Below, in pieces: positions 52,739-61,414 of a DNA stretch of 64,000 nucleotides (position 1 is the stretch's first letter; the number at the start of each line of letters is the position of its first letter). The stretch lies in the NCBI GenBank assembly GCA_041739345.1, contig JBGSNZ010000038.1:1-64000 (forward strand). Direction: 5' to 3'. The translations under genes and the position numbers were made by a program. Below the pieces are notes generated by a model that worked only from the letters and a program-made list of their open reading frames with translations, was not told the origin of the DNA and ran no database searches. The stretch comes from DIGJ01 sp041739345 (GTDB lineage Bacteria > Bacillota > Clostridia > Lachnospirales > Lachnospiraceae).

Positions 52739-53894
52739 GTTTCAATTCCTCCCACTTTTTCTTCTTCTTTACTTCCGCTTTTTCTTCCATTACTTGTTTC
52801 ACGCGTTTGATAGTCCATTTACGCTGCCTAAATCGTTTCCATCCCCATCGCAAAATTGCAATTACTGGGAATATTAAAAATAATATCATTAATCTCAAAA
52901 AAATGATTGCAATATCTTCTTTCGCACGTGCTATATTTTCCCAAAATGGATATTCCATTGGCTTTCTATGCATCGAACGAGTTCCAATACTCTTCATTGT
53001 TTCAAGTAAGCGAACAAATGAAAACCGATTGGTATTTTCAAGAATTTCAACTTTCAATTCTTCTAAATCAATCTCACTGCTAGTTGTGCTAGTTAAATCA
53101 ACACCTGCTATATTTTTCAACATTATCTGTTTTGCAAATCCAGATACTGGATTTGGTAAAAGTATTTCATAACAGCTAACCTTAGCCCCGTTGGAAGTCC
53201 CACCACTGGTAGTTCCTGTACTTGTAGTTCCTGCACTTGTAGCACCCAAACCCGTACCACTTACACCATTAACCTCTGAAAGCATTTCAAATGGTGCGTA
53301 AATCATTGGTGTTTTACCTACTGCATTCTTAGTCGCCTTATCATCGGATAGTTCAAATACGCCTACAACCACACAGGTTTTGCTTCCAACTTGCATATCC
53401 ATTCCTATTACATCAGTAGAGCCAAATAACTGCCAAGCGACTTCTTTATCGATTAAAATACGATCCTTCATCATATCATTGGATGAAAAATAATAACCTT
53501 CTAGCATTGTCATTGGATGAAAGAGAAAAAAATCCCCTCCCACTCCAATCATAGTTACATCTTCCGTACTCTTACCCTTTGTTGTCTTTACCTTTGCTTT
53601 TCCCGAATAACAATCTACCCATAATCTAGCATTTGCATATTTTGATTTAAGAGATGCTTCTTCTAATGACTTTTGTACACTGCTTCGATAATTATTGATA
53701 TTGGATTCATTGATTGTGGAATCATCTGTAAAAAATGAAGATATCTGTGCATAGCGCTGTCCATCCCCGCTAAAACGAGCTGCTCCATGTTGGGATAGCT
53801 GACTATGACTGATACTCGCTATATAAAAAAGGCATAAAACACTCAATATCGTAAGAAAGCTGTAACCGATCTGTTTCTTACTTATTTTTATCAT
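52713..53894 (-). CDS. two-TM protein with a MacB-like extracellular domain
   Basis: The 393-residue protein has TM1 at about 8-27, a large extracellular region to residue 325, TM2 at 329-349 and a very basic cytoplasmic tail (KVKKKKKWEELKHEK). The region around GVGGDFFLFHPMTMLEGYYF and DRILIDKEVAWQLFG resembles the periplasmic core domain of MacB/FtsX-type permeases. The usual last three helices of MacB are reduced to one. Residues 211-237 are a Ser/Thr/Gly-rich repeat. It overlaps the adaptor gene by 4 nt. It may scaffold the complex, but this is inferred. Confidence 0.7.
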   Translation of the reverse strand: MIKISKKQIGYSFLTILSVLCLFYIASISHSQLSQHGAARFSGDGQRYAQISSFFTDDSTINESNINNYRSSVQKSLEEASLKSKYANARLWVDCYSGKAKVKTTKGKSTEDVTMIGVGGDFFLFHPMTMLEGYYFSSNDMMKDRILIDKEVAWQLFGSTDVIGMDMQVGSKTCVVVGVFELSDDKATKNAVGKTPMIYAPFEMLSEVNGVSGTGLGATSAGTTSTGTTSGGTSNGAKVSCYEILLPNPVSGFAKQIMLKNIAGVDLTSTTSSEIDLEELKVEILENTNRFSFVRLLETMKSIGTRSMHRKPMEYPFWENIARAKEDIAIIFLRLMILFLIFPVIAILRWGWKRFRQRKWTIKRVKQVMEEKAEVKKKKKWEELKHEKEKSNN

Positions 53895-55585
53895 TCCTCG
53901 CCTCCCTCAACTAAGCGTACTTGCATTCCAGGCTGAATTGGTTTGGTTGATGTTGTAACTATAAATTCACTTCCAGTTGCAGAGCCACTAATTGCAGAAG
54001 ACGTTTCATCTGCTGCTTGCACCTGTACGTCCAATCTTGTTGCTACGTATCGATTTCCAAGCGGACTATTCTTTACTTGTACTGCAAGTATGAATTTTCC
54101 TTTATTATCTTCATGTATTGCACTATTTGGTACTATCGTATCATAGAACGAACTCTTATCGCCAATAGAAAGATCTAAGCTCTGGCCAATCGATACATCT
54201 CCTTTTATGTTAAATGTTACAAGTCTTTTTTTGCCTACACTATCCGGATCATTCTTAATTGAAGTAACCGTCGCCGTAATTTCTTCTCCCCAAACATTTA
54301 AGATTTCTGCAGTATTACCTTCCCGAATTTGTTTACTTTGTTCATTGGTAACACTCAACTTTGCACAATATCCACGGTCTGTAAGTTCAATTACTGCAAG
54401 TGCAGTGTCTGCAGTTGTTTTATCTCCTGCAACGCAACTTACAGAACTTACAACACCTGCAACTTTAGAAACAATTTTGTTTGTTGATCCCGATTTTGTA
54501 AGTCTTACTACCTTTTTAGTCAAACGGGCAACCTTCTTTTGCATACTTGAAAGAGCGACACTTGCTACCGCTTGTTTTGAAGAATCCTCATTCTGTGTTT
54601 TTTCAAGTGCAGCCACTAATTTTTCATAGGCGCGCTTTGTCGTATCAATATTTTTTGCCAAATCTGTAATTGAAACTGCTTTTTGCTCCGTTTTTGCTTC
54701 CGTTAAGGCTGTTGTCTTATCCGTCAATAAACTAGTTGCTTCAGTTAAATCATCATCTATTGTATCAACCTGTTCCGTTACCGTTGCTAATTGCGTATCA
54801 ATTATTGCCTGTTTTTCTGCAGTTGCTGTTTCCAATGCAATAGAAGCTTTATCCATCGAACGTTTTGCTGCTGCTAAAGCTACGGAATAGTCACCTCCAT
54901 TTGCCCCAAGACTAGCTGCATATTCTAAGTCTTCGTATGCTTCTTTTGCCTTCTTATAAGTTGTAGTCTCCGTTTTAACATCTGGCTTTTGACTTTGCAA
55001 ATTTGCTTTTTGTCTTGTGTAGGCGGATTTTTGTTTCGTATATGTAGTTACAGAAGCCTGTGCCGTTGCTTTTTCCTTGGTAAGTGCATTGACTTTCTTC
55101 GTCCACTTCTTATATTTTATTTTTCCTTCTTTATAATCTACCAAAGCTTTTTTATAGTCTTCTTTTGCATATTCTATATCTAAGTTACTGGAGCTATAAT
55201 CTGGTGAACTTTCCAATAGCTTTTGTTCGTATTCTAGGTTTGCCGCGTCTAAAGCATCCTGTGCTTCATCTAATGCAGTACCATCGCTGTCACCTAGTAT
55301 AAATAAAATCTGACCCTCTTTGATTGTGTCACCCGTATGAATTTTTACTTCTTCCACTTTACGGCTTTCTTCTATTTTTATCGAATAAGGTTCCATTGCT
55401 TCAACCGAAGCACTTCCACGAACTTTAGACGCAACATTTCCGGATGTCGTATATTGCGCTGATACCTCTGGTAAGGAGTAATTCATAATTGTGTTTGAAA
55501 AAAATGTTAGTATCAACATAATTATCAAAAATATAATCGTTACATTTTTTATCCAGTCTCTTCTCTTTTTTGCTTTTTCTTCCAT
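53891..55585 (-). CDS. HlyD/MacA-like membrane-fusion (adaptor) protein
   Basis: The 564-residue protein has one N-terminal transmembrane segment (about 13-32), a lipoyl-like half around EVKIHTGDTIKEGQILFILGD, a long Ala/Lys/Thr-rich coiled coil (about 105-345), a second lipoyl-like part SKVAGVVSSVSCVAGDKT and beta-barrel regions near VTSIKNDPDSVGKKRLVTF. In Gram-positives such proteins couple to MacB-type ABC exporters. Here the neighbours are sugar-type permeases and a MacB-like domain without ATPase. Confidence 0.82.
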   Translation of the reverse strand: MEEKAKKRRDWIKNVTIIFLIIMLILTFFSNTIMNYSLPEVSAQYTTSGNVASKVRGSASVEAMEPYSIKIEESRKVEEVKIHTGDTIKEGQILFILGDSDGTALDEAQDALDAANLEYEQKLLESSPDYSSSNLDIEYAKEDYKKALVDYKEGKIKYKKWTKKVNALTKEKATAQASVTTYTKQKSAYTRQKANLQSQKPDVKTETTTYKKAKEAYEDLEYAASLGANGGDYSVALAAAKRSMDKASIALETATAEKQAIIDTQLATVTEQVDTIDDDLTEATSLLTDKTTALTEAKTEQKAVSITDLAKNIDTTKRAYEKLVAALEKTQNEDSSKQAVASVALSSMQKKVARLTKKVVRLTKSGSTNKIVSKVAGVVSSVSCVAGDKTTADTALAVIELTDRGYCAKLSVTNEQSKQIREGNTAEILNVWGEEITATVTSIKNDPDSVGKKRLVTFNIKGDVSIGQSLDLSIGDKSSFYDTIVPNSAIHEDNKGKFILAVQVKNSPLGNRYVATRLDVQVQAADETSSAISGSATGSEFIVTTSTKPIQPGMQVRLVEGGEE

Positions 55586-55603
55586 TTTTTTGATCCTCTC
55601 TCT

Positions 55604-56500
55604 CTATCCCTTTACTGCTGCTGAATATGCAATTCCTTCAATCAGATAATCTTCACCATACAAAAACATTAAAAGTGCTGGTACCATATATATGGTAGCA
55701 ACAGCAAATGCCAATCCAACTTCTCCTGTATTAATCTTTGATAAGAATACAGACAATGGATACATTGTTTCATCCGACAACAAAATCAGTGGCTGTTCTA
55801 CCATATTCCAATAGTCAATAAAGACTAAAATTGCTACCGAAAACAATGAGCTCTTGCACATTGGAAGGCAAACCTTGGTAAATATGCTCCATTCACCTGC
55901 ACCGTCAATCTCTGCCGATTCAATCAATGCGACAGGTATTCTTCGCATGAATTTTGTCAAAAGGAATACACTAAAAGGTGCAAAGAATCCGGGTAGCAAA
56001 ATTGCCCATCTGGTGTTTAAGATGCCAAGCCAATTCGAAACCAGAAAGTTTGGAACTAACGTAACCTGATAAGGCATTAACATTAATATAATATAGACGA
56101 AAAATATCATTTCTTTTATTCTTCCTCGATGCCTCGTAAAACTATAGGCAGCTAATGCGGCGATCAGTAATTGAAATACGACAATTGGTCCAACTAATAT
56201 GACCGAATTCCAAAATTTAAGTAAATAATCCGGACTTTTAAAAAGCACCGTTATGTATTGGCTAAAAGAAACCATATCCGGTATAAATTTTAGATTAACT
56301 GTTTTCGCAACATAGGTTTTCTTACCTTCTTTGCTTTCACTTGCATTGTCTAGGATTGCTCCATAATTCGCCTTGATTTCATTTGCTGACATAAATGAAT
56401 TTGCCATGGTTAGTATCGTTGGCATTAAAAACATAACGGCAAATACTGCGGCGATGATGGTACGGATGCTCCTTCTGATATAATGCTTCTTTAATGTCAT
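55604..56500 (-). CDS. carbohydrate ABC transporter permease (MalG-like)
   Basis: 298 residues, six helices, with a normal EAA loop ALIESAEIDGAGEWSIFTKVCLP that docks to an ABC ATPase of the MalK/MsmK type. An unusual insert between TM1 and TM2 (about residues 38-80, NASESKEGKKTYVAK) is predicted outside. It overlaps the preceding gene by 4 nt (ATGA). No ATPase is encoded nearby, so a shared one elsewhere is probable. Confidence 0.88.
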   Translation of the reverse strand: MTLKKHYIRRSIRTIIAAVFAVMFLMPTILTMANSFMSANEIKANYGAILDNASESKEGKKTYVAKTVNLKFIPDMVSFSQYITVLFKSPDYLLKFWNSVILVGPIVVFQLLIAALAAYSFTRHRGRIKEMIFFVYIILMLMPYQVTLVPNFLVSNWLGILNTRWAILLPGFFAPFSVFLLTKFMRRIPVALIESAEIDGAGEWSIFTKVCLPMCKSSLFSVAILVFIDYWNMVEQPLILLSDETMYPLSVFLSKINTGEVGLAFAVATIYMVPALLMFLYGEDYLIEGIAYSAAVKG

Positions 56501-57363
56501 CCTTCTACATCCTCTCCATATTTATTTTCTGTATAAAATAATACACCAATAATAATAACCATAACAATCGCCATCAAAATTGCGGCCGCAGAAAGTTTTT
56601 GGTAGTCCATAGACTGAAAGGTATTATTCATAAAGTTTTGTAGCATATACAGTGTGTCATACGGATAGTCTCCCGTTAGCAGATATACTTCTCTAAATAT
56701 CTTAAAAGAATTGATAAGTGATAATATTGTTACAAATAAAATTGTTGGTGACAGAAATCGAAGTTTTATGTAAAAAAATTGTACCAAAGTACTTGAAGAA
56801 TCCAATGTCGTAACCTCTAACAGATCTTTTGGGATATTTCCAAGTGCTGCCATAAACAAAATCATATCATATCCTAAGTTTTTCCATAGAAATAAAATAA
56901 TAATTACTATTTGGCTGTAATCCGACTTTAACCAATCGATTGGATTTACTCCAAAGTTTTGCAAAATTCCATTAATGGCGCCGTTATAATGGAACAATAC
57001 CTGCCAAATCAATACGATTGAAGCTACCGGTACCATCATCGGGCATAAAAAGAACGTACGGAACTGACTTTTAAATGGAATCCGGCTATCAATCAAAATT
57101 GCTAGTGCAAGCGACAAAACAACTGCCAACGGCACTACTATGATAGAAAACATTGCTGTATTCTTTGAAGCTTGCAAGAACGCCTGATTTTGAATTACAT
57201 TCATAAAGTTTGTAAGAAATACAAACTGATGATTAATTGGGTTATCTACCATGGAATAGTATATTACTACCACAAATGGCAATACAAAAAACACCAAAAG
57301 TCCTAGTAAACTAGGACTTAAAAATGCTGCTGATTTGAGTTTTTTCTTCTTTTGCTCTCTCAT
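56497..57363 (-). CDS. carbohydrate ABC transporter permease (MalF-like)
   Basis: 288 residues with a basic N-terminus and six helices (KSAAFLSPSLLGLLVFFVLP, then the binding-protein-dependent permease domain). The EAA loop is degenerate: LLEVTTLDSSSTLVQFFYIKLRFLSP lacks the usual Glu-Ala-Ala and Asp-Gly-Ala. Start at M7 of the longest frame because AGGAG precedes it. It is the first gene of a six-gene unit running leftwards to 48087. Confidence 0.85.
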   Translation of the reverse strand: MREQKKKKLKSAAFLSPSLLGLLVFFVLPFVVVIYYSMVDNPINHQFVFLTNFMNVIQNQAFLQASKNTAMFSIIVVPLAVVLSLALAILIDSRIPFKSQFRTFFLCPMMVPVASIVLIWQVLFHYNGAINGILQNFGVNPIDWLKSDYSQIVIIILFLWKNLGYDMILFMAALGNIPKDLLEVTTLDSSSTLVQFFYIKLRFLSPTILFVTILSLINSFKIFREVYLLTGDYPYDTLYMLQNFMNNTFQSMDYQKLSAAAILMAIVMVIIIGVLFYTENKYGEDVEG

Positions 57364-57479
57364 TCTTACTCCTGTCTGCATATTAACGCACCCCTATTTC
57401 TACCTCTTATTTTATGAAAAGGCAATTTACATTGCAAGTTAAGTTCCCATAACGTTTCTTACAATTTCCTTACTAGCAT

Positions 57480-57516
57480 TGAAAATCGAGTGATTTTGAC
57501 ACTCGATTTTCATTTT
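57480..57516 (-). terminator. terminator of the aminopeptidase gene
   Basis: AAAATCGAGTG (57482-57492) pairs perfectly with CACTCGATTTT (57500-57510), with a T-run, 25 bp after the aminopeptidase stop. Confidence 0.85.
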
Positions 57517-57540
57517 AGTTTATTAAGTTCTTGTTTAAAA

Positions 57541-59331
57541 TTAAATTTCGCGGGTATATATCTTTAACCACTCGGCTTCTTCTTTTGTAAGATATGGCGA
57601 TATTTTCTCAAATACAATTTTGTGATAATCATTCAGTAATTTTTTCTCGCGGCCCGTCATTTCTTCTGGAATAATTGCATCCAGGTCAATCGGTGCATAC
57701 GTAATATTTTCAAAATGCATAAACTGACCATATTCATTCTTTTCACCTTTTAAACAAACAAGTTCATTTTCAGTACGTATTCCATATTCTCCTTCTAAAT
57801 AAACTCCTGGTTCATCTGTAGTAATCATCCCTTCTTCAAGAGGCGCACTATCATTTCTTTCTGGTACAATCTTCCAGCGAAAACCATTTGGTCCTTCATG
57901 AACGTTTAGCAAATAGCCAATACCGTGTCCGGTTCCACATTTATAGTCGATTCCTATATTCCATAATGGGCCTCTAGATAAAATATCTAAATTCAAACCA
58001 GAGCATCCATATAAGAACTGAGCTGCTGCAAGGTTCAGATTGGAACGTGCAACGGTAGTAAAATGTAATTTTTGTTTATCCGTTAAGGTTCCAAGTGCCA
58101 TAGTTCTTGTAATATCTGTAGATCCTTCATAGTAATGTCCGCCCGAATCTACCAATAAAAATCCTTTTGTTTCTAAAACCGCATCGGATTCATCGGTGGC
58201 AGAATAGTGCATCATAGCCGCATTTGCTCCATATGCACTTATCGTATCAAAACTCAATTCGATAAAGCCTTTCTGCTCTCTTCTTCGATTTTCCAAATAG
58301 TTAGAAGCACTGATTTCCGTAATGATTTCTTTTCCAATATTATTTTTTAACCAGTACATAAATTTCGTAAAGGCAACCCCATCTTTGATATGTGCATTTC
58401 TTGTATTCTCTATTTCTATCGAATTCTTAATTGCTTTCATTAGCATCGTAGGATTCTTTGTATCTACTACTTTAATTCCCCTATCCAAGCAATGGCAGAT
58501 TCTAAAGTTCACGCAAGATTTATCCATCAAAACGACTTCCTTTTCAGAAAGCGTTGGAAGATAATCATAGATTTCATTATATTCTTTTACCATAATTTGA
58601 TTATCGGTTAGGTGATGCATTACCTCTTTATTTAAAACTTCTTTATTTGCAAACCAGATACTTTCTTTTGATGTAATTACTGCATAGGACAATACCACTG
58701 GAAAACTTCGAATATCATTTCCACGTATATTAAACAGCCACGCAATATCGTCTAACGATGTTATGACATGAACAGTAGCTCCTTTTTCTTTCATTGCATT
58801 TCTAACTTCGTTTAATTTTTCCTTTGCTGTTTTTCCAGCATATTTTGCATCTAAAACAAAGCTTTGTTCTTTGGATAACTCAGGTCTGTCTGTCCAAACA
58901 ATATCCACTAAATCTTCACTTACATGAAGACTGCCCTTCTTATTTTCAACAATCTTTTGAAAGTCTGCCCCTAAATTTCCATTGATTACACGACCGTCAA
59001 AACCAAGACAGCCACCTTCTTTCAATTGATCTTGAATAAATTCTTTTACAGTTGGAACTCCCTCTTCACCCATACGGTACAAAGTAACGCTGCTTCCTTC
59101 TAATTGATTTGCTGCCTGAATAAAATATCTTCCGTCGGTCCAAAGTCCAGCTTCTGTCAATGTAATGACTGCGGTTCCAGCAGAACCAGTAAAACCAGTT
59201 ATATATTTTCTTGCCTTGAAATATTCACCTACATATTCCGATTCATGAAAATCAGAGGTTGGTACTACATAGATATCAATATTTCTTTGTTTCATTTCTT
59301 CACGTAGTGCGCTCAAGCGTTGTTTTATCAT
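57541..59331 (-). CDS. aminopeptidase P family (M24) Xaa-Pro peptidase
   Basis: A 596-residue three-domain enzyme of the long (eukaryotic APP1-like) type that removes N-terminal residues before proline. The catalytic pita-bread domain is C-terminal: VDSGGHYYEGSTDITRTM (two Asp ligands), GTGHGIGYLLNVHEGP (His) and TTDEPGVYLEGEYGIRTENEL (Glu ligands). GGGGAGAT precedes the ATG. It follows recJ with only a short gap. Confidence 0.93.
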   Translation of the reverse strand: MIKQRLSALREEMKQRNIDIYVVPTSDFHESEYVGEYFKARKYITGFTGSAGTAVITLTEAGLWTDGRYFIQAANQLEGSSVTLYRMGEEGVPTVKEFIQDQLKEGGCLGFDGRVINGNLGADFQKIVENKKGSLHVSEDLVDIVWTDRPELSKEQSFVLDAKYAGKTAKEKLNEVRNAMKEKGATVHVITSLDDIAWLFNIRGNDIRSFPVVLSYAVITSKESIWFANKEVLNKEVMHHLTDNQIMVKEYNEIYDYLPTLSEKEVVLMDKSCVNFRICHCLDRGIKVVDTKNPTMLMKAIKNSIEIENTRNAHIKDGVAFTKFMYWLKNNIGKEIITEISASNYLENRRREQKGFIELSFDTISAYGANAAMMHYSATDESDAVLETKGFLLVDSGGHYYEGSTDITRTMALGTLTDKQKLHFTTVARSNLNLAAAQFLYGCSGLNLDILSRGPLWNIGIDYKCGTGHGIGYLLNVHEGPNGFRWKIVPERNDSAPLEEGMITTDEPGVYLEGEYGIRTENELVCLKGEKNEYGQFMHFENITYAPIDLDAIIPEEMTGREKKLLNDYHKIVFEKISPYLTKEEAEWLKIYTREI

Positions 59332-59347
59332 ATTTTTTATCTCCCCT

Positions 59348-59443
59348 TTATTTTATTCTTCTATTTGTATATAACATTGCTGTCACCATTGCTGCAACGG
59401 CTACATAATATGTATTTTTTACCCAATCATTATACTCCCCCAT
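59348..59443 (-). CDS. possible 31-residue membrane peptide between recJ and the aminopeptidase gene
   Basis: A short frame encodes MGEYNDWVKNTYYVAVAAMV, then TAMLYTNRRIK: one potential transmembrane stretch with a basic end. It fills the 130-bp gap. No clear ribosome site is present; the frame could instead start at TTG or GTG directly after the recJ stop. Confidence 0.3.
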   Translation of the reverse strand: MGEYNDWVKNTYYVAVAAMVTAMLYTNRRIK

Positions 59444-59461
59444 CCATGACTTCACAAGCAA

Positions 59462-61204
59462 TTAACGAAAATTGTTTATAATCAGCTGGGCACTTTCTAA
59501 TCCATTGTATTCATTTATGTTTAAGTTAAATACAATGTCCATATATATTGATTTTTTACGAGCAAGCAAATCGTCAAAAGAAGAATTACCGTATTTTTCT
59601 TCGACTGCTTCACGAAATCCATTGATATTTTGAAATATCATGCCAGTATACATGCCTTTTGCACTGTTTGTCCGAAGCGTACACTTTAATACATTTTGGT
59701 TAATTCCTAAAATCTGCGCACTGACAAACTCTACATTTTTTAATACAAAGTAAGGTTTTTCATTGCCTTTGCCATATGGTTCAAGGCATTCCATCTGACG
59801 AATCAACGGTACACCTATTTTTTCAAGTGGTAGAACCATGTCAAAAGAGACTTTCCTTATCAAGTCATCTTTAGTTAAGGTTGTTGTTTCATTCAGTCGT
59901 CGTCGAAGCTCATCCACATGATCTTCCATTAAAGAAAGTCCTGCTGCCATAGGATGCCCTCCAAATTTCAAAAGTATATCACTACATTTACTTAATTCTT
60001 GAAACATGTGATATTCTTCAATGGATCTTCCAGAGCCCTTTGCACCATGTTCCGTCTTTGTAATCACAATCGCCGGCTTATTATATCGTTCTCGAAGCCT
60101 TCCTGCAATGATACCTGCTAGACTCTCATGACAGTCTTTTCGATAAACGACCAATACTTTATCATCAATCAACGAAGAATTCTCTACCATTTCAATAGCA
60201 GCTTGTAGATTCTCTTCTGTCATACTCTTTCTTTCATCATTTAAGCTTTTCAATTTTTTTGCAAGACGTACTGCTTCTTCCCTATCCTTACTTAATAATA
60301 GCATTAAGCTTAGCTGTGCTGATTCAAGTCTTCCGGATGCATTGATGCAAGGTCCAATGACAAAGCCAAAATGATATGCATTGATGGATTTTCCCAACAG
60401 ACCACATTCTTCTTGCAATGCTTGTAATCCTAGGTTCTTGGTATCTTCAAAATGCGCAATCCCAAATTTAACAATTGCACGGTTCTCCTTTTGCAAATCC
60501 ATAACGTCACAAACAGTTGCAATCGCCGCATATTCAAGCAGTTCATATACATTTTTACGCTCTACCAAAAATTTATCATACAAAACCTCAATCAACTTGT
60601 AAGCAACCACAGCACCACAGATTCCTTTATATGGATAGGAACAATCCTCTTGCTTTGGATTTACGACGGCGTCTGCTCCCGGAATTCCGTCTTCCATTGG
60701 TATATCATGATGATCCGTAACGATTACGGTAAGACCCTTCTCTTTTGCATATGCAATCGGCTCTCTTGCCGCAATTCCATTGTCGCAGGTAAATATGGTA
60801 TCTACCCCTTCTAATACGGCTTTCTTTACGATTTCAATATTTATTCCATATCCATCTTTTATGCGATCTGGTATCTCATAATCAACCTGAGCACCACAGT
60901 TTCTAAGTCCGGTAACTGATATATATGTGGCCATCACTCCATCCACGTCGTAATCCCCAATAATACGAATCTTCTTACCATCCTTTATCTTTTCCTTCAG
61001 TATTTCACATGATTTTTCCAAATCCTTCATCAATAAAGGATTGTGCATGTCTTTTTGCGAAGGATTTAGATATTGTTCCATTTCTTCCTTATTGTTAACA
61101 CCACGATTGACAATAAGCTGAGCAATCACCGGATCAATATGATACTCATTTCCAATCAAACTAAAATTGCCCTTTTTATTTTTAATAAACCAGTTTTCTT
61201 TCAA
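59462..61204 (-). CDS. recJ: single-stranded-DNA exonuclease RecJ
   Basis: A 580-residue DHH-family 5'-3' exonuclease for mismatch repair and recombination. Motifs are GDYDVDGVMATYI and VTDHHDIP (metal ligands), ASGRLESAQ and SGRSIEEY of the DHHA1 part, and a C-terminal OB domain. The start is TTG at 61204, with AGGAG 8 nt upstream. Confidence 0.93.
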   Translation of the reverse strand: MKENWFIKNKKGNFSLIGNEYHIDPVIAQLIVNRGVNNKEEMEQYLNPSQKDMHNPLLMKDLEKSCEILKEKIKDGKKIRIIGDYDVDGVMATYISVTGLRNCGAQVDYEIPDRIKDGYGINIEIVKKAVLEGVDTIFTCDNGIAAREPIAYAKEKGLTVIVTDHHDIPMEDGIPGADAVVNPKQEDCSYPYKGICGAVVAYKLIEVLYDKFLVERKNVYELLEYAAIATVCDVMDLQKENRAIVKFGIAHFEDTKNLGLQALQEECGLLGKSINAYHFGFVIGPCINASGRLESAQLSLMLLLSKDREEAVRLAKKLKSLNDERKSMTEENLQAAIEMVENSSLIDDKVLVVYRKDCHESLAGIIAGRLRERYNKPAIVITKTEHGAKGSGRSIEEYHMFQELSKCSDILLKFGGHPMAAGLSLMEDHVDELRRRLNETTTLTKDDLIRKVSFDMVLPLEKIGVPLIRQMECLEPYGKGNEKPYFVLKNVEFVSAQILGINQNVLKCTLRTNSAKGMYTGMIFQNINGFREAVEEKYGNSSFDDLLARKKSIYMDIVFNLNINEYNGLESAQLIINNFR

Positions 61205-61334
61205 GCAGATTACTCCTTTTTATCTCAATTCCTAACAATCATAACATAGGAAGAAATAAAATAAAACTCCTTTTATTTTTTCAAGCACTCTTGTATTTTC
61301 AATATCTACCGTTATTACGGTATCCCTCACACAC

Positions 61335-61375
61335 AAAAAAGGACTATTACAAAACTTCTGTAACAGTCCCTTTCC
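61335..61375 (-). terminator. terminator of secDF
   Basis: GGACTATTACA pairs with TGTAACAGTCC; the T-run follows on the minus strand, about 40 bp after secDF. Confidence 0.85.
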
Positions 61376-61414
61376 ATTCTATATTTGATTTATCTAACTT
61401 TAATACAATAATAT

